From positions 124,001 to 188,000 of the forward strand of contig JADJSV010000018.1 of NCBI GenBank assembly GCA_016711505.1: DNA of 64,000 nt, read 5' to 3'. How positions within the stretch are numbered: position 1 is the stretch's first letter; every line of letters begins with the position of its first letter. The notes under the pieces are model-generated. The model was given only the letters and a program-made list of their open reading frames with translations, did no database searches and was not told the DNA's origin. Below are positions 26,531-40,600 of the stretch, piece by piece. Made by a program: the position numbers and the translations under genes. The DNA comes from Bacteroidota bacterium (GTDB lineage Bacteria; Bacteroidota; Bacteroidia; AKYH767-A; 2013-40CM-41-45).

Positions 26531-29324
26531 ATGAATAAAATCAAAAACGTATTTTTTGTATTACTTATTTTTATTTGTAATCACGTTTTTGGGCAAGCGG
26601 TTGGTGATTTTGGATCAATTGCTTCGGGTAATTATAAACAGGATCAACATGGGGAATTTGGAATGGAGCATCATGGGCACCAGCACCGTTGGGTGCAGTT
26701 CCCGGTGTAAATTATCCTGATAGAACGAAAATGCTTTTATTATTAGTGGAACGACTGTAGTTGTATGAATACTTCAAATCGTGAATGTAACTTTACACTT
26801 GATGTTGCAGGTGGAAAGATTTGGAACAACACGCAACAAATTGTTATTTGAATATTCATGGCGATATTATCTGCAATGGTATTATTGGTAATGGAGCAAT
26901 TTTCGACGGACTTTCACTTGGAATAGAAAGTGTAGTTTGTAATGTAACAGGAACAGGAACATTTGATGTTTCAAGGATCAGAAAAAACACCGGCTTAAGT
27001 AAACATACTCAATTCAATATTTATCGTGATATAAACATTCGATTCAACTCCAGTTCTCAAGTTCAGATTTATAATAATAATGCGTCTGGAACATCTCGTT
27101 TTGATGTATATATTGCCGCTGGAGCAACTTTAAATTTAATTCCTAGTGGCGCTTTGACAGGTAATGCAGCTATAGATGGTGATATTGTATCTGGTGGAGT
27201 AACTCAATCAGCAGGAAGTTTTACAATAGACGGAACAATGATCGTATCGGGGACTACATACTTTGCAACAAACAATACTGCAGTAAATGTTACTGGTATA
27301 AATTGCATTCAGGTTCAACAACTGTTACTGCAACAAATACTGCAACATTAGTTATTGGGGCTAGCATTGTAGGAACTGGAACAGGAATAGGCGCTTTTCC
27401 TTTGGGAACAATTGTAACTTCTATTATTAATGCAACAACATTTACCACTAATTATCCTGCTAACTCTACAGTTAACGGCTTTGTTTTAAGCAGTGGTGGT
27501 TCTTGTGCTTGGATAATAAATAATGGTGGAATATTAAGGACTGCTCAGGTTAGCACTAATTTTCAAACCTCAAATTGTACAACTGTTTTAGGATCTCCTA
27601 CTGTAACAACAATTTCAACAACTAATTTAACAATTGGGAAGTGCATTTCAGGAACAGGAATTCCAGCTGGTGCCACTATCATTGCAATAATAAACGCAAC
27701 AACTTTTACAATTAGTACCAATGCAATTCTTTCAGCTACGAGTTCAATGAACTTTAGTGGTGGTAATGCAGGTCATTTACTTCGAGTTATGACTGGAGGA
27801 ACTTTGGAAATAACTGGTACAAGTGGATTTAATACAGCACTGTCAAGTATAAATAGTACTTGGGATATTCAAAATGGTAGTTTTACAGAATTTTCTGGTA
27901 CTGGAAATCAAAATGTACCTTCAATTCCTGGTTCATCTAGCATCCCTTTTGGTACAAGCTCTAATTTTTATGGTTATTTAACTATTTCGGGATCTGGAAA
28001 TAAATTTATGTTTAATTCATGGGGATCTATAATATCGCAAATGATTTGAATATTGTTAATTCATCCGGTGTGCATACTAAATAGTAATAATCAAACTATT
28101 AGAATGTTGGAGGAAATTGGTATAACTATAATACAAGCGGATTTGATGAAGAACGGTACTGTAATTTTTAGAGGTACTAATACCCAAACAATAAATTGCC
28201 CGGGTGGTGAAAGATATTTCAGATTGACTTTTTCAAAACAATTTTCATCAACATTACAATTTAATTGTCCAGTCGAAACAGTTAACAATTCTTCAATCGT
28301 TCAATGGAACATTGGGACAGTTGCATTGGCAAGCAATTATGTGATCCCATTTGGTAAACCGGGAGTTCCGAATTATATTCCGTTTACATATTCTATTCCT
28401 ACAGGAACAACCGTCGGGAATTTAGCAGTTGCTACTTATGGAACACCTGCAAATAATTTACCATGGCCGGTCTCTCCTTATTTAGTGACCAATCTCAATA
28501 GTACAACAGGACTTTTGCCGGACAACAGAGATGCAACAGTAGATCGTTTTTGGGAAATTACGGCTTCTGCCGGTTCACCAACTGCTACTTGTACTTTTAC
28601 TTATGCACCTGTAGAATTACCTGTAGCACCATTTAATAATATGGCTTTGATGGTTGCACAATGGTTCAATCCGGGAACAAGCAAATGGATCTATCCTATT
28701 GCCGGTCAAACGACAGGTACTTATACTACAACAACTCCGGGATTCAATACATATGGAGCATGGACTCTTGCTGCAATTACTTCGCCTTTACCGGTGAAAT
28801 TGCTGAGTTTCTCTGCTAAACCAAATGGCGAACAGGTTGATCTTGATTGGAGTACTGCTACTGAGATCAACAACGACTATTTCACAATAGAAAGAAGTTA
28901 TGACGGAGTAGAATTTTCTGACCTTAAGCAAGAAAAAGGCGCCGGGAACAGCAATGTAATACTCAATTATTCTGCAATTGATGAGCGCCCATTGCCGGGA
29001 ATTTCCTATTACCGGTTAAAACAAACAGATTTTGACCGCCAGTTCAGCTATAGCGAAGTGGTTGCAGTCAAATTTACAACAGATTCCAGGTTTTTTATCC
29101 AGGCAGGCCCGGTTCCCGCAACAGACAAAATCCGTCTGACTTGTCTGGGAGGCACCGATTTTTCTCCTGAATTATACCAATTAGATGGTCGTTTAGTTAA
29201 AATCTTTTCAAATGTTTCAGAAGGAATCAGCGATTTGGATATTTCCGGGATAGCCGGTGGAATCTATATACTGCGTGTAAACTCTGACTTCGGTCAGAAA
29301 AGTTTGCGAATTGTAAAGGAATAA
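26531..29324 (+). CDS. Large secreted T9SS protein, multiply frame-broken
   Basis: The gene starts at ATG 26531 with a clear signal peptide (VFFVLLIFICNHVFGQ), followed by a Trp-rich module (GIWNGASWAPAPLGAVPG style) common at the start of Bacteroidota surface proteins. Frames then change four or five times between about 26630 and 26840, once near 27320 and once near 28045. A beta-helix-like middle follows (repeated short Gly/Thr/Asn strands), including two copies of a 50-residue 'TTFT' motif (GASIVGTGTGIG ... INATTFTTNY and CISGTGIPAGATIIAIINATTFTIST) recalling phage tail and adhesin domains. The C-terminus has a PVKLLSFSAKPNGEQVDLDWSTATE fibronectin-like domain, then the T9SS tail (FIQAGPVPATDKIRL ... 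IAGGIYILRV). About 930 residues when restored. Confidence 0.7.
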
Positions 29325-29504
29325 GTAACTTGCGGAAAGCCTTTATTGACGGGGCTTACAAGAGTTATCGAAATAATATTGATTAGTTAAGATTGAATTG
29401 TTGTTTGATTAAAATTCGAAAGCAAAATTTGCTTCCGATAATTTTAATGAAACAAATTCAACTTTCATATTCACCCCCCACAGAAAAAACTAAAAATCAA
29501 ATAC

Positions 29505-32500
29505 ATGATACATTCATTACAAAATCAATGTACGAGCAGAGTTAACAATAGCCTGAAGTATCTTTTACTTCTTGTAATGGCTTTCATTTGTTCGACAAGC
29601 TCATTCAGTCAAACAACTGTATCGTACACCGGTATGGGCTCGGTAACTTGCCCGGCAACGCCAACTTCAACTGCTGCTCCCGCAGTAACGGATTAACATT
29701 TCAGTTCTTTGTCAAGAGGTCCGGGTGTTGGATGTTCTTCTGCAAGTACAGGAATTTCAGGTAATGCATTCAACGTTACTGGTTCTGCAGCAGCAGTTAC
29801 AGGAAATAAGTATTATACATTTTCAATCACTGCAAATGCTACAACGAATTTCACTTTATCTAAAGTAACTATAGTTTCACAGGTAAGTGCCAATACTATT
29901 ACAGGTGAAGTGCAATACAGAATAGATGCGGGTGCATTGTATCACAGGAACGTTTATTCCAACGAACATCATTATCTTATGTACTTACTCCGGGTTCGCC
30001 AATCTCTGTTTCAGCCGGACAAGTTTTAAATATATATGTGTATGGTTATAATGCTCTGGCATCAGGTACTACTTTCAGAGTAAATAATAATACCTCTGTA
30101 GAAGTAACAGCAAGTTCAGTAACTCCTACACTTACACGTTCACCGGCAACATTGACGTTTGCCAATCAGGCGGTGTCAACTACAAGTGCATCACAGAATT
30201 TCTTATTGAGCGGTGCGAATCTTTCTCCTGCCGCTTCTGATATAACAGTTACAGCTCCTTCGACAGATTACGTAGTATCCAATGATGATATCACATTTGG
30301 GCCAACTGCATTAGTTCCTTATACAGCAGGTACAATTACAAATGTACCGGTTTATGTTCGGTTCGCGCCACAATCAGCAGGTCTGAAAACCGGCGATGTA
30401 ACTTTTTCAGGTGGATCTGTAAGTACACCACCAGTGGTAGGCTTGTCAGGAACAGGATTTATTCCTGCAACCCAACTTGCGATCACAAATATTTCTCCGG
30501 CAAGTCCGATTCAGAATGCTTCTTTTTCTGTAACCGTTGAGTCGCAGGATGCAACCAATGTTGCAAGAAATGTTCAGACTGCAACCAATGTTTCACTTAC
30601 ACTTTTATCCGGCTCAGGTTCTTTAACAGGAACCTTAACAGGAACCATTGGTGCCGGCAGCAGTTCAACTGTCATCTCGGGGGTACTCTATGATGTCGCT
30701 GAATCAGGAGTTTCTTTGACAGCAACCAGAACATCGGGCGACGTTCTAACAGCAGGAAACAGTGCAACATTTACAGTTGCCGCTCCAAGCAGTGCTGTGA
30801 TCAATGTGAATTCAACAATAACAGCTTTCTCTACAGTTTCCGGGACACCTTCGGCTTCTCAGAATTATACAGTATCAGGATCAAATTTAGTTGATGATAT
30901 TACATTGGTGCCAAGTGCTCAATATGAAATTTCACTTGACAATACTAACTGGACTACCAGCAGCGGATCAATCGTTTTGCCGGAGTCGGCGGGATCTGTA
31001 GCAACCACAACAATTCATGTACGTTTCAATCCAACAGCACCGGGAACATTAGCAGGTACGGTATCTCATACAAGTAATACTGCTAACCCACAAACTCTTT
31101 CATTGAGTGGTACTGCAATAGCATCAGAGCCAACTGTTCAATCTGTGATTACATTCGGAACAGTTACTGCTACATCAATGGTTCTTAATTTTGCGGGTGG
31201 TGATGGACTTAACAGAGTAGTTATAGCACATACGAGCCCTGTTGTTTTCTCTCCTATCGATGGAACAACTTTATCAGGAGTGAATTCTGATTATAACCTT
31301 GCAACAGATCAGGGAAGTGGAAATAAAGCCGTGTATGATGGATCAGGAAATACTGTTACAGTTACAGGACTTGCTGCTGCTACTACATATCATTATGCAG
31401 TTTATGAATACAACGGTTCAGGTGCACTGACAAATTATTATGTAGTTAGCCCTGGAACAAATAGCACTTCAACATTTGCTACTGAACCGGCATCATCTGC
31501 AACAACTACGATCACGAAAGTGAAAACGTCTGAATTGACAATTAATTTCAGCGGAGGTTCGGGTCCTAACAGATTAGTTGTTGTAAGTGCAGTTAACCCT
31601 GTAACTTTTATACCAGCGGATGGCTCAACTTATTCAGGAGTGAATTCAGATTTCTCAGTTGCAGCAGATCAGGGAAGTGGAAATAAAATTGTTTATAGTG
31701 GTGCTTCTGTTGCATCTGTACTTGTTACAGGACTTTCAGTGAATACACTTTACAGTGTTCGTGTTTATGAATTCAATGGAACACTATTGACAACAAATTA
31801 TCTTACTTCAACTTTCGGAAGTGCGAGTGCAACAACACCTGATGATATCAGCTATACAACAGGTACATATTCTCAGGATTTTAACGGACTGCCTTTATCG
31901 GGTACACCGGTAATGACAGGATTTGGTCAGGGACCTTATAATGTTTCTACGACTCCTATCAATGCAACAAGTTTAACAGGATGGCAGATCGCAAATCAGG
32001 CAAGTGGAGATGCAAGAATGCAGGCTGATAATGGAGCAGGAAGTACAGGAAGTAGCTACAGTTATGGTACTACAGCATCTGCCGAAAGAGCTTTGGGTTC
32101 ATTGGGAGCAACAGTAGTTCCAGCTATGGGAGCCGTTTTTGTAAATACCGGTTCAACACCACTTTCAACTGTTACAATTACTTATGTAGGTGAACAATGG
32201 AGATATGGTGCAGGAACAAATACTCTTACATTTGAATATAGTCTTGATGGTACCAATATCCTGACAGGAACTTATACAGGAGTATCTGCTCTTGATTTAA
32301 CAGCGCCGGTAACATCAGGAACACTTGGTGCACTTGACGGAAACAATCCTCTTAATCAAGTAAGCAAATCTTATACATTCCCATTAGCAGGTAACTGGTT
32401 ACCGGGACAAAAATTAGTTATTCGCTGGAAAGATGTAAATGATTCCGGTTCTGATGACGGACTTGCAATTGATGACTTTACTTTCAGTGCAGTTGGTCCT

Positions 32501-35500
32501 CAAACACCACTTGTTCAAGACGATAATATTTCATTCTTTTCTACACTTACAAATGCAACAGGAGTTACCTGGAATTTAGGTGATGGTGCAAACCGTATTG
32601 TAGTAATGAATACAACGAATTCATTTACAAATCCTGTAGATGGAAGTACATATACTGCCAATACAGTTTACGGTGGTGGAGAACAAGTTGTATATGATGG
32701 GCCTAGTAATATAGTTAGTATCACTAACCTTACTCCTTCTACGCAATATTTCTTCCGTGTATATTCTTACAATGGAGCAGGTGTTGCTACGAAGTATAAT
32801 ACCAGTACAGCTACCCTGAATCCAAACGATGTAACAACTGCTGCACCTTCATTCCCTACACAATTGGTTGTTCTGAATGTTAATGGTGGAGCTGATGTTG
32901 TCGTGAATCAACCTTTCTCAATTACAATTCAGGCACAGGATAATGTTGGTAGTCCACAAAACGTAACACAGAATACTACTATTGACCTTACAGTCTTCGC
33001 AGGATTCGGTTCACTTTTATCGGGCACTACTACCGGGGTTATGCTTTCCGGTACAGACCAGATTACAATTTCAGGAATCGTTTATGATGTTGCAGAACCA
33101 AATGTAATTATCAACGCTGCGACAACTGCCGGCGATGTATTATTTGATGCACAAACTCCGCATTTGAAGTTTATGATATAGCAAATCAATTACAATTTGC
33201 AAGCACACCACCAAATGGTGTAGTGAACGTTGCAGTTGATCAGTTCTATGTTTTCGCTTTAAGACCAAATGCATCTATAGACCCTTACTATGTAGGATCT
33301 GCAACTATTGCAATCTTCAACGGTCCGGGATCAATTTCAGGTACGTTGACAGTTCCATTCGTAAATGGTATTGCAACATTCTCAAATGTGGTCTTCAGTC
33401 AGGTTGGTACTTATGTTCTTGAAGCAACTTCAGGTTCATTATTCTCAACGTTCAGTTCAAACATACTTATCAATCCACCGGTTGCATTTACTGAATTAGT
33501 GGTTCCACAATTTATGGGATCAAAAACTACATCAACTACAAATACTAACCGTACACCAATTGCAGTTTGTTTCCAGATAGATAATTTAATTCCAAACACA
33601 TCATATAATGTTGCTGCAGGAATTGGTCTGACATCAGAAGCAAGTACATCATTGGGTGCCGGTACAATCTGGAATGGAACAGCCTACTCAGGACAAACAA
33701 GAAACAGTGCATTTACTACAGATGCTAATGGAGCTTCAGGTCCGGTATGGATCTTCCTTCAACCTTCAGGAAACGTATCACGTTTCGATGGTGGAGCAGT
33801 TCATAATGTTCGTATTGCTTATTCAACGGGAACATTTGGAACAATCGTTCCGAATTTTATTACGACAAAAACAATTACAGCACTTGACATTGCACCATCA
33901 GCACTTACGCCTGCAACAACAGATGACGGAGCTTTATTAACCGGTGAGCTTGCTGCTTGTATTGGTGGAAAATATATTTTGATCTATGATAATACTGCAG
34001 GTACGGGCGATCCGATCTTTGCATACCCTGCAAATTCAAGTGGTCTTACACAAGGAACACAAACAGGATTCCCGGGAACATTGGTAGATCAGATCTTCAT
34101 GGGCTCAACAGCTGCAGGAACTTTCGCTGCTGTTTATCCGATAGGTGCTAACAACTCTAATGGTGTAAGAAGAATTGAAGCACGTAATGCAGATAATACA
34201 ATTGCGGCATTCGAAACTTCTGCAACAGGAATCTGGGCAGCCGGTGCAAATACTACTACTGCAATCAGACGTCAGGTTGTTTCTCTTTCCAATGCTGATG
34301 CAAGTTTATCTTCAGTAACTGTTTCTGCAAGCTCAACAAATGTTTTGTGTTTCGGTGGGGCAACAGGTACTGCAACAGCAACAGCGACTTCAACTAATAC
34401 TCCAATAGATTATTTGTGGGCACCCAATGGTGAGATCACAAATGCTATTTCAGGATTGATCGCCGGTACATATTCAGTAACAGCGACTGATGGAATCGGT
34501 TGTACTGCAAGTTCATCAGTAGTAGTAACTCAGCCTAACGATATTCTAATCGTTGGTCAGGTAACAAATACAGGTTGTTCAGGTGGAGGCACAGGTGCGG
34601 TTGACATTACTGTTGCCGGTGGAACTTCTCCTTATACTTTCTTGTGGAGCAACTCTGCAACAACAGAAGACATTACCGGACTAGGTGCGGGTACATATAC
34701 TGTAACTGTTACCGATGCAAGCGGTTGTACAAAATCTGAATCGTTTACTGTTATTACTCAAAGTTCAAGTACGATCTCAGTTACAGCTACACCAGCTGCT
34801 ATTTGTGCAGGAGAATCTTCTGTACTGGAAGCAACAGGTGCATCTACTTATACATGGACTCCTTCAGGAAGTCTGAGTTCACCAACAGGTTCTATTGTCA
34901 CAGCTACGCCATCTGCAACTACTTCTTATACAGTAACTGCAGTTGATATCAGTGGTTGTACAACATTGGGTACTGTTACACTTACTGTTAATGATCTGCC
35001 TATAGTTGGAGTTACTCCGGTAACAACTACAATGTGTGAGGGAAGTTCTGTAAGTTTAACAGCAACAGGAGCTTCAACTTATTCATGGACTCCGGGTACA
35101 GGTTTAGATGTAACAACAGGAAGTGTTGTATAGCATCACCGATCGTAACAACTGTTTATACTGTTACAGGAACTTCAGTGGAAGGTTGTACAGCATCATC
35201 TACAACAACTGTAAATATTATAAATGTTAGTGCACCAACAGTATCTTCTCCGGTTACATATTGCCAGAACGATATTGCAACTCCACTAACTGCAACAACA
35301 TTACCGGGATATAGTGCATGGTGGTATACTACACCAACAGAAGGTACGCCGAATGCATCAATAACACCTTCGACTGCAACAGCAGGATCAACGACGTATT
35401 ATGTATCTCAACAACAGACAGCTCCTTTGAGTATAGCTATCACCGGATTCCAGGATCAGGCACCGGATCGAATATTCATTCGTTGCACTTAGCAGAATTC

Positions 35501-37551
35501 CTGCAGGAACGATAATCTATTTTACAGATAACGGCTGGACAGGAACAGGATTCAGATCAGCATCTGCAGTAGATGCAAACGGAAGTGAAGGTTTTGTGCG
35601 CTGGACTGCTTTAAATACTGTAGCAGCCGGAACAATGATCAAAAGCACAGTGAGTACTGCAGATTATATCTGGACTACTACAGGTCCAATAACATGTTCG
35701 GCGTGTACAACAGCTCAAAATTATACCCAACTTGATTTTGCCGGAGCAGGTGATCAGATCTATGCTTTCACAAGTACTGTTACTGATAATCCACTATTTA
35801 ATACTGCTCAGCAAATTCATCTTGCAGTGTTTGATGATACAAACATTTTTGAAAATGCAACTTCAACAGCAACTGGTAATGTACCTCCAGGATTGACATC
35901 CGGTGTTGAAGCAAATACTTTTCCTTTTGCTTCTGCAAACTATGTGAATTTGAACTTTAGTGCTCAATCACGTACGATCAGCGGCTGGAGAACATTCATT
36001 GCAGCTTCTGCGAATTATACAACAGGAACAGGTGTAAATCCTGGTCTTCCGTCAACTCCTTTAAATGTTGATCTTGGTTGTGAAAGTCCACGTACTCCAA
36101 TAACTGTTATCGTAAATGAAGCACCGGTTGTAACTGCAACTGCTGACCCGATTCTATGTAATGGCGGAACAACTGTAGTTACAGTTTCAGCAACAGGTGG
36201 AGTAACACCGTATACAGGAACAGGTACGTTCACTGTTTCTGCAGGAACACATAACTATACTGTTGCAGGTGCTGACGGATGTTCAGGTATTGCATCGATC
36301 ACATTAACAGAACCAACAGCAGTCGTAGTTACAGCTGTTGAAACAACACCTGTATTATGTAATGGTGGAACAGCAACTGTTACTGTAACAGCTACAGGCG
36401 GAACAGGAATCTTAACAGGAGAGGGAACATTTACAGTTTCTGCCGGAACGCACACTTATATTGTTACAGATGCAAATGGTTGTACAGGTACTAATTCAAT
36501 TACCATAACAGAACCTACAGCAATTTCAGTTACTGTTACTGAAACTACACCAATTGTTTGTCCTGGTGGAACAGCAACAGTAACAGTTTCTGCGAGCGGA
36601 GGAACCGGTGTTTTATCCGGAACCGGAACATTCACAGTTGCTGCAGGAACGTATAACTATACAGTTACTGATGAAAATGGTTGTACGGGTACGGGATCTA
36701 TCACAGTATCGGATCCGGCAGCCGTTCTTGTGTCTAACTTTACACCAACATCAGGCTGCGTGGGGTCAACGGTATCCATTTTCGGGTCAAATTTAAACTT
36801 GGTTACAGCTATTGACTTAAATGGAATTTCAACTATATTTGTTATAGTAAACTCAGGAGAAATTACGGTTACAATTCCTCCGGCAGCAACGTCTGGTTCA
36901 TTCAATCTGTATACTGCTGCCAACTGTACTACGACAACTGCGAATTTCACAGTTACAACTTGTCCAACAGGTATGACTCTAAACCTAACAGCATTTTTAC
37001 AAGGTTTCTACTTAGGCGGCGGAACAATGCAGCCTGCGTTATTGAATCAATTGGTACCGGGTGCTACAGGTGCAGAAGCAGATACGATCACTGTTGAAAT
37101 TTATGATGCATCTACATTTTTAATTGCTGCATCTACTCAGGCAGTATTGATGACTGATGGAACATGTTCAGCAACATTGAATGCAGCTGATGGAAATTAT
37201 TACATCGCAATCCGTCATAGAAATAGTTTACTTACATGGTCAGCTGTTGACATAGCAATGGCTTCAGCAACACCGGCATCGTATGACTTCTCAACTTCAG
37301 CTACACAAGCATTTTCAGGTTGGATGGCAGATGATCTGAATGAAGGAATCTATTCAATCTTCACCGGTGATATTAACCAGGACGAATTCGTTGATGCAGC
37401 AGATTTCCCACCTTATGATAATGATAACACAGCAGGTCTATGCTGCGATTATTATGTTACAGATCTGAATGGTGATGGATTTGTTGATGCGGGAGATTTC
37501 CCTGCTTATGATAATAATAATGCTGCGGGGGTTTTCGCAATACATCCTTAA
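29505..37551 (+). CDS. Giant SprB-repeat surface protein, multiply frame-broken
   Basis: About 2,680 residues when frames are restored. The signal peptide is YLLLLVMAFICSTSSFSQ. Then come Ig-like and Hydin/ASPM-type repeats (LTFANQAVSTTSASQNF, IPATQLAITNIS), fibronectin-type repeats (GGDGLNRVVIAH, GSGPNRLVVVSAV, GDGANRIVVMN), a jelly-roll segment (GQKLVIRWKDVNDSGSDDGLAIDDFTF), PKD/SprB repeats, a domain with AGTIIYFTDNGWTGTGF, three canonical SprB repeats (about 36120-36720), an IPT/TIG-like domain (FTPTSGCVGSTVSI) and an end with paired calcium loops (GDINQDEFVDAADF, TDLNGDGFVDAGDF). It has no type A tail; the Ca-loop end replaces it. Breaks occur near 29695, 29945-30005, 33160, 35130 and 35465-35590. 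Probably an adhesin. Confidence 0.7.
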
Positions 37552-37560
37552 AAAATAATC

Positions 37561-37597
37561 AGAAGTAACGGAGCGGCCCAGCTCTGTTGCTTCTGTT
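37561..37597 (+). terminator. Hairpin after the giant surface gene
   Basis: Arms agaagtaacggagc and gctctgttgcttct pair over 14 positions with two G-T pairs and a 6-8 nt loop, 10 nt after the stop at 37551. No T-run follows (gttaatata), so it may be a processing or stabilising hairpin more than an intrinsic terminator, and transcription could continue into the next gene. Confidence 0.5.
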
Positions 37598-37642
37598 AAT
37601 ATACTAACCAATAAAATAACCAAGAGGATAAACAAATAATAC

Positions 37643-40600
37643 ATGAAAAAAATAATACTATTCCTTTCTAAAGGAACATTCGTGACGTTGCTCGTCTTGT
37701 TGACGGCATGGGGCACCAGCAAAGGACAAAGTTATTCGATGTCCACTGATAATTGTACGATAACTTCGAACGTAATTACTTTCGATGTTATGATGACGAA
37801 TAGCGGACCTGCGGACATGCGCATCAACTCCACAGTTATTCGTATGACACATGGTACTGCATTATTACCTGCAGGAACTAACACAGTTACATTTTCTTAT
37901 GTAAACGATGGCCAATCGATAATACCGAGGTCATTTCCTCCTACTAATTCGCCGACATTCAGTTATACTGCGGCTGCAAGACAATGGCAGGTTTCAACAG
38001 GTACTGCGATCTACCAGAATGCAACTTGTGCCGGACCACCTAATGAGGCTCCTGTAGTGCTACCTGGCCAAACAGTTAAGTTAGGCCGTTTTGCCTTGAC
38101 TATGGTTAGTAATTCAAACGGTAATAACGCATTTGTTGCAGGAGCATCAGCACAACTTGCTTTTGCACCAACTGCTGCAATGATCGTTTACCTGAATTGT
38201 AATTCAGTAACATCTTTGTCTTCTGCATTAACGAAAACTCTTATAACGCCATGTGCATTAACAGTACCTTCAGCAGGTTGTACAATTGCAGCTTCAATCC
38301 AGTCTCAGATAAACACATTGTGTTTTGGTGAAACAGGATCTGCTACTGCAACATCAACAGGTGGAACAGCGCCGGTAACTTATTCATGGAATACATCACC
38401 GGTACAAACAGGTGCAACTGCAACCGGACTTCAACCCGGTTCTTATATTGTAACTGCTACAGGTGCTGATGCATGTTCTGCAACAGCCACTGCAGTAATT
38501 ACTGGTCCTACTGCAGCACTAGTTGCTTCGGCGGTTCAAGATGCTCCTATTCTTTGTAATGGCGGAACTACTTCAGTAACGGTATCTGCAACAGGCGGAA
38601 CATCACCTTATTTAGGAACAGGTACATTCACTGTTAGTGCGGGTACACATAATTATACAATTACAGATGCCAACAATTGTACTACTAATACGTCGGTAAC
38701 TGTATCAGAGCCGGATGCATTAACAGCAACCGGAAGTTCAACAGACGCTTCTACACCTTCAGCAACAGATGGAACTGTTACTGCTAACGTTTCCGGTGGA
38801 ACAGCTCCATACACAATTATATGGAATACAACACCAACACAAACAGGACCAACAGCAACAGGTCTGGGTGTAGGATTTTACACGGCTAATATAACAGATG
38901 ATAACGGTTGCGTGACTACTGCATCAGCAACTGTTTCAAGTCCTTCTTGTGCTTTACTGGCTTCATCTTCACAAGGCCCTGCAATTCTTTGTTTCGGTGG
39001 AACAACAACCGTTACTGTTTCTCAAACAGGCGGCGTTGAACCCGTAACAGGAACAGGAGCATTTACAGTGGGTGCAGGATCATATTCTTTTACTGTCACT
39101 GATAATAATGGATGTTCTTCAACTACAAATATCACAGTATCTGAACCGTCTGCTGTTGCGATCACTCCTTCATTCCTTCCAATTCTATGTAATGGTGGAA
39201 CTACTGCTGTTACAATCACAGGATCGGGTGGAACACCTCCTTATTCAGGTGAAGGTACATTCAACCAGACAGTTGGATCAGATACTTACATAGTAACTGA
39301 CGCTAACGGCTGTACTGCTACAGTAACTCTTACTTTCTACGAACCTACTGCAGTTGTTGCTTCTTCTTCTGCAACAGCAATCGCTTGTTTCGGTGGATCA
39401 TCAACAGTAACAGTATCTGCAACAGGTGGAACTGCTCCTTACACAGGAACAGGTACATTTACTGAAGTAGCAGGGACTTATACTTACACAGTAACTGATG
39501 CAAATGGTTGCACAGCTACAACTACAGTAACGATCACTGAGCCTTCTGAATTAGTTGCTTCTTCTTCTGCAACAGCAATCGGTTGTTTCGGTGGATCATC
39601 AACAGTAACAGTATCTGCAACAGGCGGAACAGCTCCTTACACAGGAACAGGTTCATTCTCTGAAGTAGCCGGAACTTATACTTACACTGTAACTGATGCA
39701 AACAATTGCACAGCTACAACAACAATTACAATTACTCAACCAGCACTTCTTACAGCGTCTTCTTCTGCAACAGCAATTCTTTGTAACGGTGGTGAATCGA
39801 CAGTAACTGTGACAGCAGCCGGTGGTACTCCAACTTATATCGGAGTAGGAACTTTTACGGTTCTTGCAGGAACATATACATATAATGTATCTGATCTTAA
39901 CGGATGTACTGCTTCAACAACGATTACAGTTACTGAACCAACAGCTTTAGCTGCAACTGCAACATCAACTCCGGCATCATGTCCTACATGTGCTGATGGT
40001 ACTGTTTCAATCGCTTCTGTAACAGGTGGTACTTCTCCTTATTCTTCTACAAACTTAACAGGACTTCTTCCTGGTAACTATTGCATCACTGTAACTGACG
40101 CTAACGGATGTACAACATCTGCTTGTGCTACAGTAAACACTGCTGCTTGTTCTATCGTTGCTTCTTCAGTTCAGGACGGACCGATCCTTTGTAATGGTGG
40201 TACAACTACTATAACTGTTTCTCAGACAGGTGGTGCATTACCGGTAACAGGAACAGGAACTTTCACGGTTAGTGCAGGTCCTTATTCTTTCACTGTTACT
40301 GATGCTAATGGATGTTCATCTACAACAACCGGTACAGTTTCTGAACCAACAGTACTTTCTGCTTCATCAAGTCAGGATGCTGCAATTCTTTGTAATGGCG
40401 GAACAACAACAATCACGGTTTCTGCAACAGGTGGAACTACTCCTTATTCAGGAACAGGAACATTTACTGTTTCAGCAGGATCATACTCATTTACTGTAAC
40501 TGACGCTAATGGTTGTACATCTACAACTACAGGAACGGTTACTGAGCCTTCTGCAGTTGTTGCATCATCATCTTCTACAGCGATTCTTTGTAATGGCGGT

